This document shows positions 14,421 through 26,389 of a stretch of 64,000 nucleotides of DNA, in pieces. The position numbers and the translations under genes are program-made. The notes under the pieces are model-generated. The model saw nothing but the letters and a program-made list of their open reading frames with translations, was not told the DNA's origin and made no database searches. This stretch comes from Dermatophagoides farinae (Eukaryota; Arthropoda; Arachnida; Sarcoptiformes; Pyroglyphidae): positions 2,346,501 through 2,410,500 of the forward strand of contig NC_134683.1 of assembly GCF_024713945.1 (NCBI RefSeq), given 5' to 3'. Numbering within the stretch: position 1 is the stretch's first letter; each line of letters opens with the position of its first letter.

Positions 14421-15903
14421 TCTCTGTGTCTCTCTGTGTGTTTGTGTTACGGATGTTGGTTTTATTACAATCAAAAAAAAAAAAAAAAAAAATTGTCATC
14501 AACGACCACCTACGACTGTGTGTTTTTTGTTTTGTTTTGTTTTGTTTTCGTTCCATTTCATTAGGTTTGTATTTTTTTTCTCATTCAAATTTTTTCCCGA
14601 ATGACAGAGATTTATTCTCAATTTCATTTGAGATGGCAATGGTAAAATTCTGAACTAATTCAAAATATTCAAAAAAAAAAGAATTTTCAATGTTTATGCT
14701 GATGATTATGGATCTCTCGTTTATCACCATTCATGGTAATCATCATGATTTCTTTCTTTTGGATTTTTTTTCTGCATATTCTCATCTCATGGGAAATATT
14801 TTATTGCTGAAAATAATCGAAAACTATTTTTCCATGATGGAAATTTTGTTTCTAAATCTGAAAGAATTTCTCTATATTTTTTCGTTTTGTTCATCATTAT
14901 CATTCACATTATGAATCCGATTCCGGTTATCATGTAAATGTGTATATGTGGTCATTGCATTCAATATATTCTATAGATTCTATAGATGACAACCCGAAGC
15001 AAATTTTCTATATTCCATCTATTTTAGATTGTGAAATGTTGTTTGAATTAGTGTTAAATTTTTCATCATTTTCTCTTTCGTTTACACGCACACACACACA
15101 AACACTCGATTCTTTTATCTACGATATCATTGTTTCATGCATTTATTCATTCATTCATTCATTCATTCAAGCCAACTTGAGTTTTATTCCATGTTTTTCT
15201 TTCGGCATCTTTACAATGTTTTTGTGTTGTTTTTGTTGTTGTTGTTGTTAATGCACAAATTGAGCTTGAAAGAAAAGTAGAAAGAAAAAAAAATAACCAC
15301 TGAAATCAAAATTGAATGCTAAAACATGTGAATAAAATACATTCAAGATAGATGGATAGATAGATAATCAAAATCGTTGGCAAACAAAAAAAGAAAAGAA
15401 AATTCAGTGAAAAGAAGAAAAAAAAATTTGTTCACTAAACATATATAACTATCTCTCTATCTTTTAGTTTTGAAACATTTTTTTTTTTTTGGTTCAGAAC
15501 TTTGAACACACACACACCATTTTTCGATTTTTGTATTCACATTCTGGTATGTGTGTGTGTTTTTTTCTTCACAAGAATAAAATGTTTCTAGAGCTTGAGC
15601 TTCTTTTTTTTATCATAGTTTTCATTTTGGTTTTGAATCATCGATTTTTCTTCCACGCAAACACACACACTATTTGTACAGAGACAATGTTTTTGTTTTT
15701 CCGTACAATATAATTCTTGTGCGGAATTGTCCTTGGTATGGATATAATATCATTGCTTAAAATGTATAATACACACACAGTCGATTGGTTGTCGACAATT
15801 GAGGTGGTTCTGGTTTGGTTCCCATAGATACAACAACAACAACCAAACAAACAAATAGACAAACAAACAACAAAAACAACTTAGTAATAAAATCATATCC
15901 GTT

Positions 15904-15940
<37 letters not shown>

Positions 15941-18392
15941 TTTGTACTTTATCCGTTTACATTTGTGAATGTTTTTTTTTCTTTTGGTTTGGTTTGTCAA
16001 AGTAAAAAAAAGAAAGAAAATTTGTATTTACCGTTTATGATGATGATGATGATAATGTTGCAATTGTCATTTTTAGAGTTTATTTTCTTTTTAGAATTTG
16101 ATATTTGAATATTTTTTTTTTTGCTCTTTTATTGATTCACATAATATTCTCAATTGGTTTATCGATAAGAATCCGTTATCATTAATGATGCTGGTGATGG
16201 TTATGATGATGATGATAAAATAATGACAGAATAATAAAGAAAAAAAAAGTAAATTAGTTTTGTCTCCCATGAACAATGTATGTGTGTGTGTGTGTGTGTA
16301 ATCATTATTTTCTAGTTTAATTTGAACGTTTGGCCATTATTTTTTTTTTTTTTTTTTTAGTGGATATAAAACCATTCATAGTCAGTCTGTTTTTTTTGTG
16401 CTCCAGAAATGATGATTACTTTCAATTGATAGTAAGAATTTAATTCATGATGAAATAAATACTCACAAATAACAATAGAATAGAATAGAATGATGACGAT
16501 GATAGTGGGGAAAAAAGCAGAATTTTGTCCACTAATCACGCAATTGCGGTTGTTATAATGCATTTTGTTTCTTTTTTTTTATTGTATGGATTTTGTGATT
16601 CAGGAAATTAGAAACGAACAACAACAACAACAAGGACAAAAATATAACATAAGTTCAGGTAGCTACTACTACTACTGCTGCCACCACCACCACTTTTATT
16701 GGAGAATTTTTTTTCTGAACTGAAATTCTGAAAAAAAGTCATAAAATTCATAATTTTATAAATTTTTTTTTTGGGATTCCAGAAATAGAATGTGAACTCT
16801 TTTTTTTCCATTTGATTTGATAAATTTATTATTTTGCATGAATATTCATTTATCATCATCATCAAATGAATAATTAATTGTTTTTGATTGATAAAATGAA
16901 TATGGTTCTCTAGAGTCTAGAGTTAAAGGGAAAAAAATTATTTCTAGTTACAAATTATCGATTAATAATGTATATGATGATGATGATGATGATGATGAAT
17001 ATATCCGGTAACACCCATTCACAAAAACAAGACAAGAAAAATTGAAAACTAAAATGATGATGATGATGGTGATGGTGATTATTATTATCACCTCGATGTT
17101 GAAAATTGAATAAAATATTTTTCCATTGAAATTTTTTTTTCTTTGCAAATATATATAAAAAAAAGTACGAATGGTAGGCGGAGAAAGTGATAAATGAGCA
17201 TAAACGAAAAAAGTGGAGAATCCATCATGGTCATGATCCAAGAAGAATCGAAAATTTTTCCATCACATTATCATTATAATGATTATGATGATGTGGATGA
17301 ACTTGTGATTCTCAATAATTGATTCATTCATCATGGTCACTTGTAATATATATAAGAATATTAATACTACTGCCACTAACTATGCATGAATTTGAATGAA
17401 TTATGAGAAAGAAAGAAAGAAAGAAAATGGAAAAAAAATCGAAAAACATGGCCGGAAACTTAATAAATAAATTCCATATACAAATTAAATATGAATATAT
17501 GATTAACGGAAACGGAATCATCATCATTTTTATGTTTATTTTGCTTAAAGGGAAAAAAAATTTTCATTTTCATTTCATCCAAATTCATGTTTGTTTGTTT
17601 GTTTGTTATTGTGACATTTATTCAATTCAAATAGCAATATGCAAAATTGTAGGAACAAAAAAAAAATATGAACGCAAAAGTTTCCGTATTCCATAAAAAG
17701 AAAATCCAATGCAATGATGAAGTTTCTTCTACTTTTTTTTCCATTCATACATTACTTATTTCCGTTCTTACTGCTCTGATATTATGAATTTTCTTGGGAT
17801 TATATTTTTTTTTTTTTGGTTAATCATCAAAAACACACACAAACAAAATGTCGGTCGTCATCCCATGTTGAAATTGTTTTCACATTTTCACCATTTATTT
17901 ATCGATCAATATTCAAAGAATTCATTGTTTTTTTTTCTCACTGCATTTGAATCTTTTTCATTCATTCATTCATTAAATCAATCAAACAAACACCTACGCA
18001 CACAGACACTGCAGAATTAACTAACACCCACACACACACACACGCGCGCGCGTTTATTACAACATTTGTAATTAACATTTAAATTCTATGAATTTTATTT
18101 TTTCGACAGTTTGAAAATTTAGCCATACAACTCGATGAAAAAAAAAATTCGATTCAAAGTTGATAATATAATGGATTATTATTATTAAATGAAACAAAAT
18201 TAAGAGAGAGAGAGAAAGAGAAAAAAAAACAGTAATTAAGTCTACGTGAAATGAAAATTAAATTTTCCATATTACTATCCAATGTCTGTTTCATTCATTT
18301 TAATATATTCGTTCAGATCAATTTATCATCATGTTTGCGTGTGTGTGTGTTCTATACTGCGATCGCTTCTTCGATTCTGTAAACAAAATTTC

Positions 18393-18477
<85 letters not shown>

Positions 18478-18968
18478 ACTCGGTGTTTTTATTCTTTAGT
18501 TAATGTTTTTTTTTCAGATTTACGTAGAATTATTATTAATTACATTATTTTTTTTTCTGTTGCATCTGTTTTCTATCATCCACCACAAACGATTTTTACT
18601 CAATGAAAATAAATCCATGTACAATAATAATAATAATAATAAAATGAAAATGATGATCATTGATTTATTATATAAAAATTGAATATTCAATTAAATGAAT
18701 AATGATGATGATGATGATGATCAATATCAAATATTGCGTGCAAAACATTTATTTTTTTTTCATTTATTTATTAACTAATTTTTTTTTGCTGATTAAAATT
18801 ATTATTCTTTTTCTTTTTTTTTTTTTTTGATTCACTACCGATAGATGTCAATGTTGTCGTTTTTACAAAACAATAATTCTGATGATGATGATATGAATTC
18901 TTCATGTATGATTATTATTATCAAAATAATAATAATAATAATAATAATAACGACGATAAAAATCACAA
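14421..18968. other. Gene-free region upstream of the 843-residue gene
   Basis: Simple sequence: (CA)n at about 15907-15937, A/T runs, GAT/ATC triplets and the very long (TC)n at 18398-18473. The promoter and 5' leader of the plus-strand gene starting at 18969 presumably lie in the last kilobase. No clear TATA/initiator pair can be singled out against the A+T background. Confidence 0.5.
18398..18473 (+). repeat. (TC)38 microsatellite
   Basis: About 76 bp of uninterrupted TC dinucleotide, the longest pure dinucleotide tract in the window. It lies about 500 bp upstream of the start codon at 18969. Polypyrimidine tracts of this kind can adopt triplex structure or act as GAGA-type sites, but neither can be shown from sequence alone. 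Confidence 0.97.
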
Positions 18969-21500
18969 ATGATCCATCCAAATTTGGTACAGCAACAAGA
19001 TGGCAATAATGATGAAGCAGAAGATGAAGATGACGATGATGATGATGATGATGATGATAAATGTCATCGATATAATAACTGTCATTCATTCAACAATTGT
19101 AGACATTCGAATCAGTATCCATCAACAAGATTATCAACGACAATAAATTCAAATATAATCCCAGTGGAATATTATTATTATCAACAACAACAACAAAACG
19201 ATCATTCACCTTTATTATTATCGTCATCATCATCATCATCTTTCTCTTCATCTTTTTCTTCATGTTCATCATCATCATCATCATTAGTAGCGATTGAACC
19301 ACCGAAAGCATTCCAAGATTATGGAAATGATAATATTACGCCAATAATATCATCAACAATTGATACTCAGACACCATCAATGCTTTATCCGGTTATTGAT
19401 GATGATGATAATGATGACGGTGATGATGAAGATGGCGATGTGGATGCTGATTGTATCAATCAACAGCCAATCAATGATTTTATCGTCACACATGAATCAT
19501 CATCATCATCACCATTAGTAATATTTCCTTATGAATCACATTCAACGGTTTCAACTGTTCATATGCTCAACAATAATGATGATTTGTTGAATTCTTTATC
19601 GTCTGCTAATAATCATCAAACATCATTATCATCATCACCATTATTGCCGTTGAATACATTAATTGCTAACAACACTAATAATAATAATGATGACGACATA
19701 ACGATTGCATTATATAAAAATAATCAACAACAATATCAACCATGTACAGAATTCGGTATTAATAATAATCATAATTATACACAATTACAACGACCAACAT
19801 CACACCAACATTTATCACAAACACAATTACAAACAGCCATATCGAATCAATTATTATTGAATGCGACACAATATCGATTATATCGTCGTTTTATTCAACA
19901 ACAACAAATGAATCAAGAATCAACGATAGCCACAATGATCAATCATTCAAATGTTGATAATGATGCCAACAATGTTGTTGGTACAAATACTAACTGTATG
20001 AATAACAAGAATCGTAATAATGTGAATATAAACGAAATAACAACAACAACAACAACAACAACATCATCATCATCAGCGGCAGTATCGGCAGCTGTAGCAA
20101 AAGTAACAACATCATCCATTATTGATTCATCATTATTATCATCATCATCATTGATGGAAATGAATCCTCATTCTCATCATCATCAACAATATTTTTTTTA
20201 TTCAACACCACCACCACCACCATCATCGCCATTAATATTGGCCAACAACACTAGTACAATTGCTGCTAATAATGTAATTCCCGATATTGATAAAAATATT
20301 GTTGTTGGTGTTGTTAATAACAGTGATAATGGTGGTAATGGTGATTGTGTAACTGGTTCATTGAATAATTTACCAAATATTTGTTATGATTCATCACCAA
20401 CATTATCTACCTATCATCATTATCCACATCATCAACAACATTATTATAATCATCATCATCAACAGCAGCAGCAACAACAACATCATAGACAACATTATCA
20501 ATATCGACCGCCACATCATCGATTACATCCACATCAATTGGAACGTTATGGAAGCTCAAGTTCGCTCAATCATCGTAATGGTTCCGGTATAATGAACAAT
20601 GTTAATAATGCAAACATTAATGGCAGTCATCATCATCATCATCACCATCATCATCATTTGATGATGAACAATGCCCATCTATATCATACACAACAACCAC
20701 TACTACAATCACCTCAGCAAGCACATCGATCATTTAATACCGGTAATGGAATTGTTGATGATGGTGATGGTGGTAGTAATGATGAAGTTATTGCTAATTC
20801 TGATTATCGTTCATCATCACTTCCGTCCAATAATCATACAAAAGTTTTGATACATCATCAATGTTCTGCTGCTATAACGCCTCCATCATATACACCACCA
20901 TTATTATCGATGCATCGAATACGTTCATCAATTGATAATACAAATTGTAGTGTAAAAAGTTTACCAATCGAACATAATCATCAGATGAATATCGTAAATG
21001 GATCAATAGGTAATAGTGATGAAACTTATTGTCATGATATTGGTGAAACAACATTAGCAGCAGCAGCAGCAGCGGGAACAACAATAACAACAATGTCAAA
21101 TTGTCGGACACAATCAACAAGTCCACGACCACCAAGTTCAACAACAACAACAAAACCATCATCATTAGGAAAACCGGAACCACTGGCATCGTCAGTTCAA
21201 TTTAGTGAAGAACAAGCAATGGTATTGGCTATGGTAGAAGAACAAGCTAAACAAGAGGCACAATTACGTGAATTAAAAGGTTATGAAGCATCAGCAAAAT
21301 ATCAACCACCATTAATTGATGGTGCTGTTGCAGCTGCATTATTAACACAATCCGGTACAATAATACCGGATAATCAAAATCAACATAAACGTTCATGCTC
21401 TGAATGGCGTATGACATTATTTGTATTCTATTGGATCATATGGATTGTTTTTCTTATCGGTGTTGTGATTATTGTTGCTGCCAATACACGTACCGAATAA
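18969..21500 (+). CDS. Low-complexity protein with C-terminal membrane helix, function unknown
   Basis: A single uninterrupted 843-codon frame, by far the longest in the window. Most of it is homopolymer-like: an Asp run near the start, then Ser, Asn, Gln, Thr, Pro and a ten-His run. The C-terminal hundred residues are different. About 741-807 is a balanced, probably helical segment (SSVQFSEEQAMVLAMVEEQ and following), then a Cys-containing basic stretch, then one hydrophobic helix at about 815-838 and a short tail ending NTRTE. There is no signal peptide, so tail-anchored topology with a cytosolic low-complexity domain is the simplest reading. I do not recognise the family. The chosen ATG is the first in the frame, but an upstream exon cannot be excluded. 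Persistence of 2.5 kb of open frame through repeats supports translation. Confidence 0.75.
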   Translation: MIHPNLVQQQDGNNDEAEDEDDDDDDDDDDKCHRYNNCHSFNNCRHSNQYPSTRLSTTINSNIIPVEYYYYQQQQQNDHSPLLLSSSSSSSFSSSFSSCSSSSSSLVAIEPPKAFQDYGNDNITPIISSTIDTQTPSMLYPVIDDDDNDDGDDEDGDVDADCINQQPINDFIVTHESSSSSPLVIFPYESHSTVSTVHMLNNNDDLLNSLSSANNHQTSLSSSPLLPLNTLIANNTNNNNDDDITIALYKNNQQQYQPCTEFGINNNHNYTQLQRPTSHQHLSQTQLQTAISNQLLLNATQYRLYRRFIQQQQMNQESTIATMINHSNVDNDANNVVGTNTNCMNNKNRNNVNINEITTTTTTTTSSSSAAVSAAVAKVTTSSIIDSSLLSSSSLMEMNPHSHHHQQYFFYSTPPPPPSSPLILANNTSTIAANNVIPDIDKNIVVGVVNNSDNGGNGDCVTGSLNNLPNICYDSSPTLSTYHHYPHHQQHYYNHHHQQQQQQQHHRQHYQYRPPHHRLHPHQLERYGSSSSLNHRNGSGIMNNVNNANINGSHHHHHHHHHHLMMNNAHLYHTQQPLLQSPQQAHRSFNTGNGIVDDGDGGSNDEVIANSDYRSSSLPSNNHTKVLIHHQCSAAITPPSYTPPLLSMHRIRSSIDNTNCSVKSLPIEHNHQMNIVNGSIGNSDETYCHDIGETTLAAAAAAGTTITTMSNCRTQSTSPRPPSSTTTTKPSSLGKPEPLASSVQFSEEQAMVLAMVEEQAKQEAQLRELKGYEASAKYQPPLIDGAVAAALLTQSGTIIPDNQNQHKRSCSEWRMTLFVFYWIIWIVFLIGVVIIVAANTRTE

Positions 21501-22222
21501 TTTCCATTCAATTCAACAAAATCGAAACAGAAAAATGAAAATATTGAAATTTCATTAAAAAAAAAAAATTTACAAACGAAATCTTCCTTAAATTGCGCCT
21601 TGTTTTCTTCTCTCTCACACATACTTTCTCTTTCAAGTTCTTTTCTCATATAAAACAACAAACACACACGCATTTATTTATCAAATCAATGTTATTATGA
21701 ATTTATGAAATGAAAAATTCTACAATTATTCTCGAATGAATTAAATTATCAAGAATTATAATAAAAAATGATGATGACATGAAAAACAACAATTTAAAAA
21801 AAAAAGTTTTTTTTTCTTATCTGTGATCCATAATAATACAATGTGTTTTATTTTCCATTTTTTTTTTCGATTGAATTGTTGTTTGACGTTTCTCTATCGG
21901 TCTGGTAAATGAAAAAAAAATCGACAACATTAGCACCAAAAAAAAAAACGTATCATTTGATTGTTATCACTAATCCTAAATCCTTTCTTTCCCAAATTAT
22001 CTTGAATCAATCACAAAATGAAATTGACTAAATTTGAAAACACACACACACGCACACGCACACCCGTATTTAGATTTGATGATATGTGAATTTCCTGTCA
22101 ACATTATATAGCCAGCAATCATACACGTTTATTGAATTTTATTTTATTTTATTTTTGTTGTTGTGTGATTTAATCATTGAAAAACAAAACCAAATAAAAT
22201 GAGCAAATAAATTTGAAATCAA
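21501..22222. other. 3' intergenic region between convergent genes
   Basis: Lies between the stop of the plus-strand 843-residue gene and the stop of the minus-strand protease homologue. It contains A/T runs and a short CA tract. On the minus strand an AATAAA (plus 22126-22131) lies about 92 bp beyond the protease homologue stop and could be its polyadenylation signal. No other feature is seen. Confidence 0.5.
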
Positions 22223-23285
22223 TTAATAATGTGGTTTAGATGAATCATGAATCCATTGTAAATAGGGAAATACATCGGTAAATATCATTGGATTATCTCT
22301 GGTACAATTTGTACAATGTGATGCAATACCTAATAGAATGGAACCTTTTGCATCGGTATTAGATGTGAATAATGGGCCACCAATATCACCTTCACATTGT
22401 TGTTCGGACATTGTTCCTGTTTCTGTCATTTGATCAATTTCTTGTGAAACACAGAATTCATTTTTGTTACGCGGTTGATCGGCTGGACAATCAACAATTT
22501 GTACTGGTTGAATTTGAAGTTTTTTACGCAGAATTGTACCATCAATACCAGCACCCCAACCAGAAATGAATAATTTTTCATCACTTTCCACATGATTTAC
22601 TGGAACATTTGGCATACAAATGTTTGAAATATTTCCATCGGTTTTAGCAAAATCAAATGGCATTGCTAAACGTAAAACAGCCAGATTATTTGCCAATGTT
22701 TTTTTATCGAAATTTGGATGAACTTTTACAGATTCAATAAAAGCTTGTGTTGGTTCCGATTGTCCGGCACCTTTTTTGAAAAAACCACCTTTTGGTAATT
22801 CAATAATACCGGCTTCAGCTCGATTCATACCGGAGAATTGCCTGCGATTTAATTTTTGCACAATTAAAATTTAAATAATTTTAAAACAAAAAAAACAAAT
22901 CAACTTCTTACCCATCCACACAGGAAGCGGCCGTTAGTACTGCTTGTGGAGTGATTACTGCACCACCACAGGAAATTTTCCAAACTCCACCAATCAATCC
23001 TTTCGATTCAACAGCTACATGCCAAACAACTTGACCTAATTTGGCTGTCATTGTTTCATTCATTTCGGAATCCAATGGAATCGGGCTAATACCGCATGGA
23101 GCCGGTGGTGTAGTCACAGCATCAGCATCAGCAGCAACAGCACCACCATCTGCTGATTCGGCTTTAATCAATTTATTCGTTGAAAATGGTAGGAAATTGC
23201 TATAATCAAAATTATAACAATCAACATTGGCTATCAATTGATGACCAATGATCATGGCTGATAAAAATAATGAAATTGTCTTCAT
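22223..23285 (-). CDS. Secreted serine-protease homologue, catalytic triad lost
   Basis: Two exons, 23285-22912 and 22841-22223, joined by a 70-bp GT-AG intron, give 330 residues. A signal peptide (about 1-23) precedes an Ala/Asp-rich extension and an S1-family (chymotrypsin-fold) domain from about residue 85. All three catalytic positions are replaced. The His motif reads LTAASCV (Ser121), the Asp motif reads NNLAVL (Asn177) and the Ser motif reads CEGDIGGPL (Ile278). The framework Gly/Asp residues, ISGWG and paired cysteines remain. The S1-pocket position is Gln rather than Asp. It is therefore a pseudoenzyme, expected to bind rather than cut. Catalytically dead S1 paralogues are known in scabies mites, and arthropod homologues act in immune cascades, but its role here is not shown. 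A TATA-like box lies 113 bp upstream of the ATG. Confidence 0.88.
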
Positions 23286-23397
23286 TTTTTTTCACAAAAA
23301 AATATTGATTAATTTTGGAACACAAAAGTGGATTCAGTTGTTGTTTTTTTGGTTTGTCGAAAAATGATTCTTTCCAAAACTTTCCATTACAAGCCTT

Positions 23398-23404
23398 TTT
23401 TATA
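23398..23404 (-). promoter_or_regulatory. TATA box of the protease homologue gene
   Basis: The minus strand reads TATAAAA followed by AAGG. It lies 113-119 bp upstream of the ATG at 23285, leaving room for a start site about 30 bp downstream and a leader of about 90 nt. The box stands out less than it would in a G+C-rich genome. Confidence 0.45.
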
Positions 23405-23541
23405 AGCAGAAATTTTTTTTTTTTGGTTCCAAATCTATTATTATTGCCAATGTACCATGAAATAAATGGTAGAAAAGCTGTTTATCCGGAGAAAAAAAAA
23501 CAAGACCATAAACTCGAATAGGGAAATAGTAAATTTTTTTT

Positions 23542-23727
23542 TTAATATTTACCACAAATAGATCCAATATAATAAACATTTACAATACACGTGATGTTGT
23601 TGATGATGGATCCAGTAATTGGACGATAACCTTGTAATCCCATATAAACAGAAAATACCCTGATGATGGTAGTGATGAAACTTTGGTTCATCATAATGGA
23701 TAATAAAAAATCATCATTGACATTCAT
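23542..23727 (-). other. Possible small hydrophobic reading frame or exon
   Basis: A 61-codon frame encodes a mostly hydrophobic peptide of ordinary composition (for example FSVYMGLQGYRPITGSIINN), not a simple-repeat translation. Near its end TGTG|GTAAAT could be a splice donor, so it might be a first exon reading toward the protease homologue gene, or a short membrane peptide. No family is recognised and no acceptor could be assigned. Confidence 0.2.
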
Positions 23728-24085
23728 GATAACTTGATTATTGCACCATTTTTTATATCATAAATTTTTCTTTATATATCCGTTTTTTGGATATATCAAT
23801 CTTCCAGTACGTTTTATAGATGAAATTAATTTTATGGTTTTTGATTGAAATAAAAAATAAAGTAAGATTCCGACCAACGGTTGAATTGAAGAACTTTATT
23901 TGTCAACTAATCAAAGGTTAAAACACAACAAGTGTGTGTCCTGTGTGTTTGTGTGTGTGTGACATTAGTAGTAGTAGTACATGTGTGTGTGTTTATGATT
24001 TTTGATTGAAATAAAAAATTGGAAAAAAAATATTCCACTTCATCCACACACCACATCAATGAGTGGTGGTATACGTGTATGTATG

Positions 24086-24177
24086 TGTGTCTGCCAGGTT
24101 TCGATCCTGGGACTTTCTGCGTGTTCTTTTTCTTGTCATTATGTGAAGCAGATATGCAACCACTACATCACAGACAC
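24086..24177 (-). tRNA. tRNA-Val (CAC) with a 20-nt intron
   Basis: On the minus strand a full cloverleaf can be drawn. The acceptor stem is GTGTCTG with CAGACAC (7 perfect pairs) and an A discriminator. The D arm contains GTAGTGGTT. The anticodon stem is TCTGC with GCAGA and the loop is TTCACA..C. The T arm is CCAGG with CCTGG around ATCGAAA. The anticodon loop is interrupted after position 37 by 20 nt, the canonical intron site, giving anticodon CAC and a 72-nt mature tRNA. The arrangement and the GTAGTGGTT core resemble eukaryotic valine tRNAs. Oddities are T54 replaced by A, which weakens the B box, and a Pol III T-run only about 55 nt downstream. It could be a functional gene or a recently decayed copy. 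Confidence 0.68.
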
Positions 24178-24760
24178 ACGTAGTGGAATAATTTATGGAA
24201 AGAATTCAATTGTCAGCCAATTTGACTAACATGAATCAAGCTGGACAAAGTTACACCCATTATAACCTATGTAGCTTTTGGTCAATGATTCAAATTCTGG
24301 GTTTATAGATTGTGATTTTTTAATTCAAAAAAAATCAATCCACTAAGATATAATGAAATTAACATCAAATGATTGAATAGAAATAAGAAAAAGGAATCTC
24401 AATCACTATTTCAACAGTGATCATGTCTTTGTGTGTGTTGAATATTGCTCATGTGTTACGAAATATTGTGCACGCCCATTTCACAAATATATTGAGAATA
24501 CAAAGTTTCAATGATGATTTTCCATATCATGTTTTATTACAAGGATATGCAAACAACAATGATCACATCATAATTGTCAGACGCTTTTGATGATATTTGG
24601 CTTGTTGCCACACACTTATGCACAATTTCCATTCTTCAATATTATAAATGTCTGTGATCAAATCATCATTTGATTTATGATCGATCGATCAGTTTTTATT
24701 TGAAAGCTTGTTAATTTTTTTTTGACTGATTTTGATTATTACATTACATCGAAATTAAAA
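24178..24760. other. Intergenic region upstream of SQOR gene
   Basis: Of ordinary, less repetitive A+T-rich composition. It should contain the promoter and leader of the gene starting at 24761, but no TATA or initiator pair is convincing. Confidence 0.5.
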
Positions 24761-26275
24761 ATGTTCTCCAACCGTATATTGATTGTTGATCGGATTTTTA
24801 TGCGTACCATGGCCACAATGCCAGTGGATATGCCGAAAAAATCCTATGAACTTGTCATTGTTGGTGGTGGAGCCGGTGGCCTGGCCATTGCATCTCGTTT
24901 CGTTCGTTATTTTCGTGCAATGAAACGACCATCAAATTCAATCGCAGTGATTGAACCACGAAATGTATGAAATTCAATTGGATTTTTTTGATTAATAAAT
25001 AAATTTTCTTTGTTCTTGTTCATAGACTCATTTCTATCAACCATATTGGACGTTGGTTGGTGCCGGACTAAAAGATCTATCAGCATCAGGTAGGCCAATG
25101 GCACAGGTTATGCCAAATGGTGTCGATTGGATTAAAGAAACATGTTCGGGTATCGATCCCAAATCCAATAATGTCATGTTAACCGGCGCAACTGGAACCG
25201 TTAATTATCGATATTTAGTGTTAGCTGCTGGTATTCACATTGATTGGGATAAAATCGAAGGTTTATTACCAGCATTAGAAGAACCAAATAACGGTGTATG
25301 TTCAAATTATTCAGATAGTTTCGTCACAAAAACATGGAAAACATTACAACAATTTCAAGGTGGTAATGCAATATTTACGTTTCCAAATACACCGATAAAA
25401 TGTGCTGGAGCACCACAGAAAATCATGTATTTGACAGATGCATATCTTCGCCAAAAAGGTGTCCGAGATCAAACGAAAATCGCCTATTTCACATCATTAC
25501 CAATAATTTTTGCTGCAAAACATTATGCAAAATCATTAATGGAATTATGTCGACAGCGCGATTTAAATGTTACAGTTCGACATAATCTTGTTCGTGTTGA
25601 CATGAAAAAACGATTGGCCTATTTTGAGAATCTAGATCGACCGGATGATCCATTATTGAAAGTGAAATACGACATGCTTCATGCAGTGCCACCAATGAGT
25701 GCCCCTAAATTTCTTAAATCATTGGCCAATAATACAAGTAATGGATACGTTGCTGTTGATCCGAAAACACTTCAACACGTTGAACATGAGAATATATTTG
25801 CATTAGGTGATTGTTCATCATTACCAACATCAAAAACGGCCGCAGCTATTGCATCGCAAAATTCTATTCTAGCCAAGAATTTGTTACAATTCATACAATA
25901 TAAGGATAGCGATCATGTTGATGGAATTAAAATTAATTTCAAATCCAACTATGATGGTTATACATCCTGCCCGATTGTTACGGGTAATAATCGATGTATT
26001 ATGGCTGAATTTGATTATCAATTACAACCATTGGAAACATTTCCGTTCAATCAATCAAAAGAACGTCGAATGATGTTTTATGTGAAAAAATACATGCTAC
26101 CATTCGTCTATTGGAATGGTATGCTCAAGTAAGTTTGCTTTTATATTCAATCGATTGATTGATTGACATGTTTACATTTACATTGATTCTAATGTTGTAT
26201 TCATTTTGATCTTTCAGAGGTTATTGGAGTGGGCCATCAATATTTCGAAAGCTAATTCATTTTGGATTTAAGTGA
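24761..26275 (+). CDS. SQOR: Sulfide:quinone oxidoreductase, mitochondrial
   Basis: Three exons, 24761-24964, 25026-26128 and 26218-26275, with 61- and 89-bp GT-AG introns, give 454 residues, close to the animal enzyme length. The N-terminus (MFSNRILIVDRIFMRTMATM) is basic and hydrophobic, fitting a mitochondrial targeting peptide. An FAD-binding motif VIVGGGAGG sits at about 33-40. Both redox-active cysteines of the family are present: Cys194 in KCAGAPQK and Cys383 in YTSCP. The second FAD-contact motif FALGDCSSLPTSKTAAA is at about 327-341. The enzyme oxidises sulfide on the inner mitochondrial membrane, passing electrons to ubiquinone and sulfane sulfur to an acceptor. It is convergent with the gelsolin gene, with 114 bp between stops. 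The first ATG in the exon frame was chosen; further in-frame ATGs follow at residues 14, 17, 20 and 24. Confidence 0.95.
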
Positions 26276-26389
26276 ATTTTTGATTAAATCTGGCACATGG
26301 ATTGAAAAATTCGGATTTTTTTTTAATTCAAAATTCTATAAATTCATCTCGATCAACACCAAACATGGATGATGATGAAATCATTTAAT

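Noticed and set aside
20872-21189. 105-codon minus-strand frame inside the 843-residue gene
   Set aside because: It is a shadow of triplet repeats in the plus-strand coding sequence.
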